Source: Kribbella jiaozuonensis (GTDB lineage: Bacteria; Actinomycetota; Actinomycetes; Propionibacteriales; Kribbellaceae). From it: DNA of 64,000 nt. The stretch is from contig NZ_SZPZ01000001.1 in NCBI RefSeq assembly GCF_005233875.1, positions 744,001-808,000 of the forward strand, read 5' to 3'. The stretch's first letter is position 1, and every line of letters begins with the position of its first letter. The notes under the pieces are model-generated. The model was not told the DNA's origin, did not search any database, and worked only from the letters and a program-made list of their open reading frames with translations. Below are positions 18,062 through 26,147 of the stretch, one piece after another. Made by a program: the position numbers and the translations under genes.

Positions 18062-19527
18062 GCCGGCCGAATGTCGTACTGATCTGTGTCGACGAGTGGC
18101 GGGGTGATGCGCTGTCGTGCGCCGGTCATCCGTACGTCGAGACACCGCATCTGGACGAGTTGGCGCGGGGTGGGGTGCGGTTCAGCCGGGGGTATTCGGC
18201 GACGCCGACTTGTGTGCCGGCTCGGGTCGCCTTGTTCACTGGGCAGTCGCAGGAGCGGCACGGGCGGGTCGGGTACACCGATGGTGTTCCGTTTGATGCT
18301 GCGCATCCGGTGACGATCCAGGGTGAGTTTCGCCGGGCGGGGTATCACACGCAGGCGATCGGGAAGATGCATGTGTGGCCGGAGCGGGCGCGGCTCGGGT
18401 TCGACGACGTCGTACTGCATGACGGGTTCCTGCATCATTCGCGGCGGGAGTATCGGCAGCAGTTCGGGTTCTTCGACGACTACGTGCCGTGGTTGCGGCG
18501 GCAGCCGGGGGCGTCGCCGGACGCGGAGTACTTCGATCACGGGGTGAACTGCAACTCGGTGGTCGCGCGGCCCTGGGACAAGGCGGAGTCGTTGCATCCG
18601 ACGTCGTGGATCGGGACGTCGACGATCGACTGGTTGTACCGGCGGGATCCGACGCGGCCGTTCTTCTTGTACTTGTCGTTTCATCGGCCGCATCCGCCGT
18701 ACGATCCGCCGGCCTGGGCGTTCGACCGGTACGACGCGTTGCCGCCGTACGAACGGGTGCTGGGTGATTGGGAGAGTGACTGGGACGAGTTCCGGCGCGA
18801 CGGGGACTACCAGGCGTCGATCGGGGATCTGCCGGACCGGGTCGTTCATCGGGCGCGGGCCGGGTATTACGGGTTGATGGCGCAGATCGACTTGCAGATC
18901 AACCGGATCCGCGAGGCGCTGGTCGACTTCGGGGTGTACGACGACACGATCATCGCGTTCACGTCGGATCACGGCGAGATGATGGGCGATCATCGGATGT
19001 TCCGGAAGTCCGTGCCGTATGAGGGATCGGCGCATGTGCCGTTCATTGTCGCGGACCGCGCGTCGGCTGCGGGTGCGACGCGGGGTGGGGTTGTCGATCA
19101 GGTGGTCGAGTTGCGGGATGTGATGCCGACGTTGCTGGATCTGGCCGGGGTGCCGATTCCGTCGTCGGTGGATGGGTGTTCGCTGGCGCCGTTCCTGCGT
19201 GGGTCGTCCGTGCCGGTGCGGGAGTGGTTGCATGGGGAGCATCTGCATTTCGGGCAGTCGATCCAGTGGGTGACGGATGGGCGGGTGAAGTACGTGTGGG
19301 GGTCGGAGCGTGGTGTGGAGCAGCTGTTCGACCTGGTGGAGGATCCCGGGGAGTTGCGGAATCTGGTTGCGTCCCGTCCTGAGTTGCGTGCAGTGTGGCG
19401 GGATCGGCTGATCGAGTCGCTGACCGGCCGCGAAGAAGAATTTGTTGCTGATGGCAACCTGGTGGCCGGCCGTCCGGTGACCGCGATCCTCGAGCACACC
19501 AGGGAGAGAATTGCTGCCGCCGGGTGA
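18058..19527 (+). CDS. Cytoplasmic sulfatase (formylglycine type)
   Basis: The protein has 489 residues of the alkaline phosphatase/sulfatase superfamily. The N-terminal strand NVVLICVDEWRGDAL carries the first metal-binding Asp. TCVPARVALFTGQ is the C-x-P-x-R sulfatase signature, so Cys52 should be converted to formylglycine by an enzyme encoded elsewhere. TSDHGEMMGDH holds the second metal site. No signal peptide is visible, which fits removal of sulfate from a sugar after import. The ATG at 18058 overlaps the LacI gene stop (ATGA). A frame extension to 18025 is unlikely. Confidence 0.92.
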   Translation: MSRPNVVLICVDEWRGDALSCAGHPYVETPHLDELARGGVRFSRGYSATPTCVPARVALFTGQSQERHGRVGYTDGVPFDAAHPVTIQGEFRRAGYHTQAIGKMHVWPERARLGFDDVVLHDGFLHHSRREYRQQFGFFDDYVPWLRRQPGASPDAEYFDHGVNCNSVVARPWDKAESLHPTSWIGTSTIDWLYRRDPTRPFFLYLSFHRPHPPYDPPAWAFDRYDALPPYERVLGDWESDWDEFRRDGDYQASIGDLPDRVVHRARAGYYGLMAQIDLQINRIREALVDFGVYDDTIIAFTSDHGEMMGDHRMFRKSVPYEGSAHVPFIVADRASAAGATRGGVVDQVVELRDVMPTLLDLAGVPIPSSVDGCSLAPFLRGSSVPVREWLHGEHLHFGQSIQWVTDGRVKYVWGSERGVEQLFDLVEDPGELRNLVASRPELRAVWRDRLIESLTGREEEFVADGNLVAGRPVTAILEHTRERIAAAG

Positions 19528-20260
19528 CGACTGGAGCTTGGTAGACGTCGGTGAGTCCGATACGACGGTCTACCGGCGGGGTGAAGTCTTCGCCAAGTGC
19601 TGCGGTCCGTCGGGCGTCGCGGAGTTGGCCGCCGAACGCGACCGCGTCGAGTGGCTGGCAGGCACCGGGATCCCGGGTGCCAGGGTCGTCGATTGGCTCG
19701 AGTCGTCCTCGGACGGTGCCTGCCTGCTGACCTCGGCCGTCGCGGGTGTGCCCGGCGGCGCGCTCCCGCCGTCGTCGTACGAGCGCGCGATGCGGGGCTT
19801 CGGTGTGGTGCTCCGGGAGCTGCATGCGTTGACCGACTGCCCGTTCGAGCGCCCGCTGGCATCGGTGATTGATGTTGCGGCGGACGTCGTACGGCGGGAT
19901 GCGGTGAATCCGGACTTCCTCACCGACGAGTGGCGGCTGCTGAAGCCGTCGGAGCTGCTCGACCAGGTCGTTGCTGAGAGCCCCTATGTCGAGAGTGTCC
20001 TCGAGCCTGTGGTCTGCCATGGTGATGCCTGCCTGCCGAACGTGTTCTTCGATCCGCAGACGTTGGAGGTCACGGGGCTGATCGACCTGGGGCGGCTGGG
20101 CATCTCCGACCGGTACACCGATCTGGCGCTGGCGGCCATCCAGCTCCACGACGAGTGGTCCGCCGATCCTGCGCCGTTCTTCGAGGCGTACGGGCTGTCG
20201 GAGCCCGACTCCCGGCGCCTGGAGTTCTTCCGCCTCCTCGATCCACTCACCTGGGGCTGA
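19511..20260 (+). CDS. APH-type phosphotransferase
   Basis: The product has 249 residues with an aminoglycoside phosphotransferase/protein kinase-like fold. The catalytic loop is VCHGDACLPNVFF (Asp172) and the metal site IDLGRLGISDRYTD (Asp192), as in APH(3') enzymes. It starts at a TTG, with AGGGAGAG directly upstream, inside the last 17 bases of the sulfatase gene, so it is translationally coupled to it. It could phosphorylate an aminoglycoside, or a sugar or other hydroxyl compound. The placement in a sugar operon favours a metabolic kinase, but the sequence alone does not decide this. Confidence 0.85.
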   Translation: MLPPGDDWSLVDVGESDTTVYRRGEVFAKCCGPSGVAELAAERDRVEWLAGTGIPGARVVDWLESSSDGACLLTSAVAGVPGGALPPSSYERAMRGFGVVLRELHALTDCPFERPLASVIDVAADVVRRDAVNPDFLTDEWRLLKPSELLDQVVAESPYVESVLEPVVCHGDACLPNVFFDPQTLEVTGLIDLGRLGISDRYTDLALAAIQLHDEWSADPAPFFEAYGLSEPDSRRLEFFRLLDPLTWG

Positions 20261-20265
20261 TCCGC

Positions 20266-20802
20266 ATGCTGGTCGAGCTCGTTGCGTTCGTCGTCTCCCG
20301 CCAGCACGCCTTCGAGGGGCGACCGGCCGACGGGCCACGCCCGGATCCCGAGCCGGTCGCGCGCACGTCGATTGAGGTTCGCGCCGAACTGGGTATCGTC
20401 GGCGACCGCTACTACGGCCAGAAGATCCACAAGAACGCCGCCGTCACGCTGATCGACGAGGCCTCGCTCGACGAGGTCGTCCGGACCCTCGGTCTACCCG
20501 GACCGCTCGACCCACACCTCACCCGCCGCAACATCACCCTCCGCGGCTACCCAATCGACGAGCTGGCCGCACATCGCGCGGCGGACGGCTCACGCGTCAC
20601 CGGCCGCCGCTTCACCCTCGACTCCGGCACTGGCCCCATCACCTTCCAGGCCAACCGCCCCGCCAACCCGTGCGCCTGGATGGACGAGGTACTCGCCCCC
20701 GGCGCAATGAAGGCCCTCCGCAACCACGGCGGCATCCGCGCGACGCCGCTCACCTCCGGCGTACTCCGTCTCGGACCGGCCGAGCTCACCGTCCTGGACT
20801 GA
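20266..20802 (+). CDS. MOSC domain protein
   Basis: The protein has 178 residues. RAELGIVGDRYYG and RRNITLRG are typical MOSC strands. The C-terminal NPCAWMDEVLAPGAMKAL contains the conserved Cys (NPC) that carries sulfide or cofactor in molybdenum cofactor sulfurases. MOSC proteins move sulfur or reduce hydroxylated bases with molybdenum cofactor. Here it is a stand-alone domain five bases after the kinase gene. The ATG at 20266 gives a normal domain start; the longer frame from 20155 is a shadow. Confidence 0.87.
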   Translation: MLVELVAFVVSRQHAFEGRPADGPRPDPEPVARTSIEVRAELGIVGDRYYGQKIHKNAAVTLIDEASLDEVVRTLGLPGPLDPHLTRRNITLRGYPIDELAAHRAADGSRVTGRRFTLDSGTGPITFQANRPANPCAWMDEVLAPGAMKALRNHGGIRATPLTSGVLRLGPAELTVLD

Positions 20803-20918
20803 GTGTCTGGCCGACTTCCTGCCGCCGTGGGTGGCTGAGTCTCTGGCGGTTTCGGCCGAGCTCGCCGTGCTCGCCGGGGTTTCGGGTGGTTTTCGGTGGC
20901 GCGTCGTACCGTCTGAGG

Positions 20919-21611
20919 GTGAGGCTGGTGGGGGCGATTGTGGTGCTGGCGGTGTTGGCCGGCTGCACGGACACGGCGGCGACCAGCCCGAGCCCGACAT
21001 CACCCGTCCCGACGATCTCGCCGTCCGCCACCCCGACGCCGACCGACCCGACGCTCAAGCCGTCGACGCCCACACCGACGCCCGCGCCGCGGCCGACCGG
21101 CGTTGGTCCGGTGAGCATGTCGATCCCGGCGATCGGCGTACGTGGGTTGCGCGTGGTTGCCTACACCGGCACGGCCGACGACCGGCCCGGGACCAAGATC
21201 CAGGACCGAGGCGTCGCCGCGAGTCCCCGCGGCAAGGCCGGTGGCGTCGGCCCGGGCGAGATCGGGAACTTCATCATCACCGGCCACCGCGTCAGCCACG
21301 GCCGCCCCCTGGAACACGTACCCGACCTGCAGAACGGCGACCACATCCTGATCACCGCCAACGGCACGGTCTACGACTACGTCGTCACCCGCACCATGAC
21401 GATCTCGTTCCGCAAACCCGCCGAGAAGGCCCAGCAGAACGCCGCAGTCCCCGGTTACCCAGGCGCCAAGCCGACCCAACCGATGATCACCATCTCCACC
21501 TGCGCCACCATCGAAGACCACGCCGCCGGCAACTTCTGGCACGACGCCCTCGGCAACCCCGAACACCGCATCAACAAAATCGGCGTCCTCACCGCGAGCC
21601 ATTCGGTTTGA
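20919..21611 (+). CDS. Sortase (class E/F-like), lipoprotein-type N-terminus
   Basis: The protein has 230 residues. The catalytic triad is visible: His123 (ITGHRVSHG), Cys195 (ISTCATIED) and Arg217 (EHRINKIG). T-G-H-R around the His resembles class E sortases. The N-terminus has a hydrophobic stretch ending VLAGC, a lipobox with Cys near residue 14, then a Pro/Thr/Ser linker to about residue 65. It may therefore be lipid-anchored where most sortases have a transmembrane helix. The GTG start is chosen to give this signal; the longer frame from 20670 is a shadow. No LPxTG-type substrate is encoded nearby. Confidence 0.85.
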   Translation: MRLVGAIVVLAVLAGCTDTAATSPSPTSPVPTISPSATPTPTDPTLKPSTPTPTPAPRPTGVGPVSMSIPAIGVRGLRVVAYTGTADDRPGTKIQDRGVAASPRGKAGGVGPGEIGNFIITGHRVSHGRPLEHVPDLQNGDHILITANGTVYDYVVTRTMTISFRKPAEKAQQNAAVPGYPGAKPTQPMITISTCATIEDHAAGNFWHDALGNPEHRINKIGVLTASHSV

Positions 21612-21644
21612 TCTGCCATCGACCACAGGCGAACCTTGGCAGAT
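21611..21644 (+). promoter_or_regulatory. Hairpin overlapping a start codon
   Basis: ATCTGCCA (21611-21618) pairs with TGGCAGAT (21637-21644), and the last two bases of the stem are the A and T of the ATG at 21643. It could end the sortase transcript or mask initiation of the next gene. No U-run follows. Confidence 0.35.
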
Positions 21645-21975
21645 GACCACTCCAGATCCCGACAGCGTCGTCGAAGAACGGTGGATCATCGACACCAACC
21701 TGCGGCCGCTGTGCGAATCCGTGGCGGAATTCGTGGGATACGAGTTCGACGACTCCGACTGGCAGGCCATCGACACCGCTCTGCCGACGACAGATGTCGA
21801 GCGTTCCGTCTGGTACGACCACCCGTTCTCGGGTCAAGCACCCGTGACGCTGGAAGTCGCAGCCGATCCAGGGTCGTCCGTGGTCTTCGTCAGGTTCTTC
21901 GACGTGTCCGACGACCGTACGAAGGCACAGATCGAAGCCGCGCTGCACATCTTCGCCAGCTGGGAGCTGGCTTAG
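21643..21975 (+). CDS. Hypothetical protein
   Basis: The product is a 110-residue acidic soluble protein (MTTPDPDSVVEERWIIDTNL to FASWELA). It has no signal peptide, membrane segment or motif that I recognise. The codon third positions are G/C-rich like the neighbours, which supports it as a gene, but the ribosome binding site is weak. A hairpin overlaps the start. It converges with the next gene on the minus strand. Confidence 0.65.
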   Translation: MTTPDPDSVVEERWIIDTNLRPLCESVAEFVGYEFDDSDWQAIDTALPTTDVERSVWYDHPFSGQAPVTLEVAADPGSSVVFVRFFDVSDDRTKAQIEAALHIFASWELA

Positions 21976-21998
21976 TCCAGCTCGTTGCGCCGCCCGGA

Positions 21999-22421
21999 CT
22001 ACTTCCGGCCGAACTTCCACCACTTCGGTTTGTTCATCTTGATTTCGTCCGGGGTCATCGGCGGCGGGACGGGTGGGCGGGATTCCTCGGTGAGGAAGTT
22101 GCCGGACTCGGTGTCGTACGGCGTGACGCCGAGCTTGCGGCTGATTTCCATCACGATCGGGATCGAGCGCGGGCCGTCGTTCAGGTAGAACGTGATGTCG
22201 CGGACCTCGACGCCCTTGCCGATGGTCATCTCGACGTCGTACTCCGGACTTCGCAGCGCCAGCCAGGACGGTTTGCTCGTGTCGACATCCGGCACCACCT
22301 CCCGGACCGCAGCCACCACGTCGGTCGCCGTACCGACCGATGGCGGCTCGTAGTCGACCGGCATGTCGTCGAGGCGACGTACGCCTCCTGGCCCGCGCAC
22401 TGCATAGACAGCCCAGCTCAT
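21999..22421 (-). CDS. Hypothetical protein
   Basis: The product is a 140-residue soluble protein starting MSWAVYAVRGPGGVRRLDDMP. The middle, ALRSPEYDVEMTIGKGVEVRDITFYL, looks like a small alpha/beta fold, and the C-terminus is basic (KPKWWKFGRK). I do not recognise a family. The frame is open far upstream, but the ATG at 22421 lies just after the methyltransferase stop codon region (22442), so the two genes form a minus-strand pair 20 bases apart. Confidence 0.75.
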   Translation of the reverse strand: MSWAVYAVRGPGGVRRLDDMPVDYEPPSVGTATDVVAAVREVVPDVDTSKPSWLALRSPEYDVEMTIGKGVEVRDITFYLNDGPRSIPIVMEISRKLGVTPYDTESGNFLTEESRPPVPPPMTPDEIKMNKPKWWKFGRK

Positions 22422-22441
22422 GCCCCCAGCATGCCAGGCGG

Positions 22442-23182
22442 TCAGCGCTTTCGGGCGGCCAGGATCGCGAACGTTAGATACTCGCCCTGATCCGTCTCGA
22501 GCATGTCGAGCGAACCGTCGCGTCGCTCGTCCCTGTACTCCGCGACCGCGCGGGACCATCTGAGCCAGTCCGACCAGCCGTTCTGCTGCAACCGGGCCGC
22601 GGTGACGTCGACCAGTTCCGTGATCTCCCACTGGAATCGCCACCAGTCCGCGGTGTGCCAGGCGAGCGCCTCCCACCCGACCACGTTCTTGATGTGCTCC
22701 GGGATGAGGCCGAGCTCCCGGACCTCCTTCGTCATCGCCGGAGTCGCGACTCCGAACTGACCGCCCGGCTTGAGGAAGCTGGTGATGTAGGTGAGGTAGT
22801 TGTCCGCGGTCCCGAAGTACTCGTACGCGTCGACGCAGACGATCGCATCGAAGAAGCCCTTCGCGAACGGCAGCGTATGAGCCTCCGCCTTGAGCGTCAC
22901 CACCCCGGCCTGCGGCGCGATGTAGGCAGCAGCCTCCGTCGGGTCGACCCACAGGTCCGCGGCCCACACCTGTACGCCGTACTCCTTCGCCAGGAAGACC
23001 GCGGTCGCGCCCTTGCCGGATCCCAGATCGAGCACCCGCATACCGGGCCGCAGATCCAGCTCGCGGGCCAGATCCTCCAGCAACCACAGAGGATTCGGGC
23101 CCATGTCGCCGGACAGCAACCACTCGGCGTCGTACTCGTTGGCCCTTGGATAATCTTCGTGCTTCAGCTCCACCACGCGCAC
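22442..23182 (-). CDS. SAM-dependent methyltransferase
   Basis: The protein has 246 residues with a class I methyltransferase fold. VLDLGSGKGATAVFLAKEYGVQVWAADL is the SAM-binding motif I and acidic post-I strand in order (about residues 52-80), and SFLKPGGQFGVATP is motif III. The N-terminal EDYPRANEYDAEWLL is shared by a family of stand-alone bacterial methyltransferases with small-molecule substrates. The GTG at 23182 is my start, with another GTG two codons further and one at 23230. It is divergent from a second methyltransferase gene. Confidence 0.87.
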   Translation of the reverse strand: MRVVELKHEDYPRANEYDAEWLLSGDMGPNPLWLLEDLARELDLRPGMRVLDLGSGKGATAVFLAKEYGVQVWAADLWVDPTEAAAYIAPQAGVVTLKAEAHTLPFAKGFFDAIVCVDAYEYFGTADNYLTYITSFLKPGGQFGVATPAMTKEVRELGLIPEHIKNVVGWEALAWHTADWWRFQWEITELVDVTAARLQQNGWSDWLRWSRAVAEYRDERRDGSLDMLETDQGEYLTFAILAARKR

Positions 23183-23239
23183 AGGGTAGCGGTGCCAAAA
23201 CGGGATGTGCTCGGGTTTTTCGACCAGCACAGTGGGTGA

Positions 23240-24025
23240 ATGGTTGATCTTGATCCGTTGATTCACGAGTTCTACCGGGACCGGTACGTCGAGGACGATC
23301 GGCTGATCCGCTCCGGACACGGCCGGCTGGAGTTCGTGCGAACGCAGGAGCTGCTGCGCCGATGGCTGCCGCCCGCGTCCGACGTACTCGATATCGGCGG
23401 CGCGACCGGAATCCACGCCCGCTGGCTCGCCGCGGACGGTCACCAGGTCACGCTGGTCGATCCGGTCGTGGAGCATGTCGAGCAGGCGGCGACCGCGGGT
23501 ACGTTCACCGCGGAGGTCGGCGACGCCCGGCAACTCCGACAGGCCGACGCCAGCGTGGACGTCACGCTCCTCCTCGGCCCGCTCTACCACCTGGTCGAGG
23601 CGTCCGACCGAGCCCAGGCGCTGTCCGAGGCGCTGCGGGTCACGCGCCCAGGCGGCCTGGTGATCGCGGCCGGGATCAACAGGTACGGCGGTCTGATCGA
23701 GGCCGGCAGCAACGGTCACCTGAGCCCGGACAACCTCCACCTCTTCACCGAACCTTTCGCCTCCGGCCGTAATGACGGCAAGTCCGGCTTCACCGTCGCG
23801 TACTTCCACCACGCCGACGAACTGTCCACCGAACTCACCACCGCCGGCCTGACCGACGTAGAGGTCCTCGGCGTAGAAGGCCCCGCCGCCAACGTCCTCC
23901 AAAACACCCCCACCGACGACGTCGACGCTCTCCTCCCCGCCGCCACCCTCCTGGCCCGCCACGTCGAGTCCGACCCCAACCTCATCCCCACCAGCTTCCA
24001 CTTCCTGGCCCGCGGTACCCGCTAA
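23240..24025 (+). CDS. SAM-dependent methyltransferase
   Basis: The protein has 261 residues. SDVLDIGGATGIHARWLAADGHQVTLVDP is motif I with its acidic partner, and ALRVTRPGGLVIAAGINRYGG is motif III followed by a substrate loop. It has the feel of ubiquinone/menaquinone-type or small-molecule methyltransferases; the substrate is unknown. It is divergent from the other methyltransferase 57 bases away. Its stop overlaps by four bases with the convergent gene 24022-24756. Confidence 0.87.
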   Translation: MVDLDPLIHEFYRDRYVEDDRLIRSGHGRLEFVRTQELLRRWLPPASDVLDIGGATGIHARWLAADGHQVTLVDPVVEHVEQAATAGTFTAEVGDARQLRQADASVDVTLLLGPLYHLVEASDRAQALSEALRVTRPGGLVIAAGINRYGGLIEAGSNGHLSPDNLHLFTEPFASGRNDGKSGFTVAYFHHADELSTELTTAGLTDVEVLGVEGPAANVLQNTPTDDVDALLPAATLLARHVESDPNLIPTSFHFLARGTR

Positions 24026-24756
24026 ACCGAGATCACCGCGATCGGGATCCCGTCCGCCTGCAGCAATACCCGATCCGCCAACGGCTGCGTCAGCTTCGCC
24101 ATAACCACCCGTCCGACCGCGACCGCGGGAATCGCCTCGACACCCGGGCGGGTGGCGCCGTCGAGCACAAGAACCACCGCAGTCCGCGACTCGAGCACAG
24201 CTCCCACCCACAGGTCGGTGTACTCCGGCGGCGACCCGTGCACCATCCACCTGACCGTCCGCCCGCGGTCGGTCAGCACCGCCGGCGGCAGGCCTCGCAA
24301 CCCACCCCGGTAATTCGAGTCCAGCCCTTCAGGCCACCAGAGCTCGACCGCCGGATCGATCACATGCAGGGGCGGATACCCGCTTCCTTCCGCCTTCGGG
24401 TTCGGTGCATGTCCCGGCCGGTACCTCAGCCCCTCGAACTCGATCCGGTACGCCGGAAGCGGTCGATGCCCACGATCCGTGCGGAACTCCGGGGCAACCC
24501 GCCGTACGGAACGCACCCGTACCGGATCTCCCTGCCGCTGCCGTCTCGGATCCGGCTGCAGCGCCTCCAGCAGCCAGTCCGGTATGTCCACGTCGGAAAC
24601 CACCGCCGCATTCCGGAGTACGTCCGTCCGGTCCTCCAGCATGGGAGCCCCGCCCGGGCCGTGCGAGAAGCTCATCAGGACGATCGGCCGCGGTTGGCGG
24701 TCGAGCGGGAAGTCGGCCCACCAGGCCAGTGCCTCTTCGGGCAGAAGGTGGTGCAT
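24022..24756 (-). CDS. Hypothetical protein
   Basis: The product has 244 residues, is rich in Arg and Pro, and has no signal peptide or membrane helix. It starts MHHLLPEEALAWWADFPLD. The middle has RYRPGHAPNPKAEGSGYPPLHVIDP and the C-terminal third is more hydrophobic (VVLVLDGATRPGVEAIPAVAVGRVVMAKL). I do not recognise the family. It is divergent from the metallopeptidase cluster, and the 170-base gap between them would hold promoters for both. Confidence 0.65.
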   Translation of the reverse strand: MHHLLPEEALAWWADFPLDRQPRPIVLMSFSHGPGGAPMLEDRTDVLRNAAVVSDVDIPDWLLEALQPDPRRQRQGDPVRVRSVRRVAPEFRTDRGHRPLPAYRIEFEGLRYRPGHAPNPKAEGSGYPPLHVIDPAVELWWPEGLDSNYRGGLRGLPPAVLTDRGRTVRWMVHGSPPEYTDLWVGAVLESRTAVVLVLDGATRPGVEAIPAVAVGRVVMAKLTQPLADRVLLQADGIPIAVISV

Positions 24757-24806
24757 GTCTCCAGGGGGTGACGGTCGCGAAACGATGTCAATAGGTGCAA
24801 CTCGGT

Positions 24807-24835
24807 TTTCGGCAAGGTGGTGCAGGCCGTAACAT
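24807..24835 (+). promoter_or_regulatory. Possible promoter of the metallopeptidase cluster
   Basis: TTTCGG (24807-24812) and TAACAT (24830-24835) are 17 bases apart, upstream of the first paralogue. The -35 match is weak; the -10 fits TANNNT. It is the only reasonable pair seen in the gap 24757-24926. Confidence 0.3.
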
Positions 24836-24926
24836 CAGCCGTCGGCCGGCACTGGGGGTGTTCCGGCCGTTCTGGCGAATGGGTGGGACCGGCGTGGGGC
24901 CGGTACTGGGGAGAAGCGGGGAAGTC

Positions 24927-26129
24927 ATGGCCGACAAGCCGGCACCCAAGCCTGGTCACTTCCTGCCTGGTGGCGAGGGTGAGCAGGGGACGACGGACAC
25001 TCAGCGTCCGACCGTGCCGTCGACAGCTGCGCCACTGGCGGCGCCGACGCCGCGACTGGGTGGCGAGGCCCCGCCGACCCCGCCCCAGCTGCAGGGCACC
25101 CGGATCGACCCGCGCCGTACGACGTTGTCCGGCAGCCGGCTCGGACCGCCGCCGGCCGACGACCCGGCCGCCGCGGCGTACCAGGCGGTGTTCCACCCGC
25201 AGCCGATCCCGTTCGACCCGACGAAGCGGCGCTCGAAGGGCCTGGTCGCGCTGATCGTGGTCGCCGCGCTGCTGTTCGTCGGCGGTGGGGTGACGTTCGC
25301 CGTCAAGGTGTTCTCGTCCGACAGCTTCAGCGTGAACCCGATCGTGACGCCGTCGGTGAAGCCGACCGGCGAGCCGTCGACCACCCAACCGGTCGGGAAG
25401 GGTACGCCGGACGCCGACATCGTCGGCAAGAACGCGATCTACGCGGCCGGCGCGATGCCGGTGGTGAAGTGCCAGGAGCCCGCGTTCCGGCCGACCTCGA
25501 TGGAGAACGTGCGCTCGTACTACGAGGCGCTGACGGCCTGTATGGACAAGGCCTGGAAGCCGATCGTGACCAAGGCCGGGTTCGAGTTCCGGTCGCCGCG
25601 GCTGATCATCTACAACGAGGGCGACGAGACGGCGTGCGGCGTACAGAAGGACCTCGCGCTGTACTGCCAGGACGACCAGGGCGGCAGCGCGACGATGCCG
25701 TGGCAGAAGATCGTCGAGGACTACCCGAAGCACAAGGCCGAGATCCGCGCGGAGATGGCGCAGACGTTCGCGTTCGTGTACGGCGTCCACGTGCAGAACC
25801 TGACCGGGATGGCCGACGCGTCCGACAACCTCGCCGACACGGCCGCGAACAAGACGAAGCAGTTCGAGCAGCAGCGGCGGGCCGCGCTGCAGGCGTACTG
25901 CTTCGGCGCGGTGTTCTTCGGCGCCGCCAAGAACAGCTTCCCGCTGCGCGGTGAACTGCTGAACCAGTGGAACGGGCTGATCCAGCGCCGCGGCGACGAC
26001 AAGACCAAGGACAAGACCCCCGACCACGGCTCGAGCAAGAGCCTTGCCCTGTGGATGAACCAGGGCTTCGCGACAACCAACCCGGGCAGCTGCAACACTT
26101 TCGTCGCAGCATCCGCGAAGGTCAGCTGA
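24927..26129 (+). CDS. YpfJ-type metallopeptidase paralogue 1, zinc site lost (pseudoenzyme)
   Basis: The protein has 400 residues. Residues 1-104 are cytoplasmic and Pro-rich, starting with the motif PKPGHFLPGG. About 105-128 form one membrane helix, and the rest is an extracytoplasmic PF04228-like domain. Aligned with its neighbours, the HEFGHH motif is FVYGVH (residues 283-288), so both zinc His and the catalytic Glu are gone. The third ligand in ELQA is Ala320. The Cys residues, the DHGS motif and the C-terminal CNTF ending are kept, so the fold should be intact. It is first of four tandem paralogues, 18 bases before the next. It probably acts as a scaffold or regulator of the others (inference). 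Confidence 0.88.
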   Translation: MADKPAPKPGHFLPGGEGEQGTTDTQRPTVPSTAAPLAAPTPRLGGEAPPTPPQLQGTRIDPRRTTLSGSRLGPPPADDPAAAAYQAVFHPQPIPFDPTKRRSKGLVALIVVAALLFVGGGVTFAVKVFSSDSFSVNPIVTPSVKPTGEPSTTQPVGKGTPDADIVGKNAIYAAGAMPVVKCQEPAFRPTSMENVRSYYEALTACMDKAWKPIVTKAGFEFRSPRLIIYNEGDETACGVQKDLALYCQDDQGGSATMPWQKIVEDYPKHKAEIRAEMAQTFAFVYGVHVQNLTGMADASDNLADTAANKTKQFEQQRRAALQAYCFGAVFFGAAKNSFPLRGELLNQWNGLIQRRGDDKTKDKTPDHGSSKSLALWMNQGFATTNPGSCNTFVAASAKVS

Positions 26130-26147
26130 GCGAGATGGGAATGGTCG

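Noticed and set aside
19511..20260. Calling the APH-type gene an antibiotic-resistance determinant
   Set aside because: The motifs are those of the fold in general. The gene is embedded in a sugar operon and no mobile element is near, so resistance is not supported.
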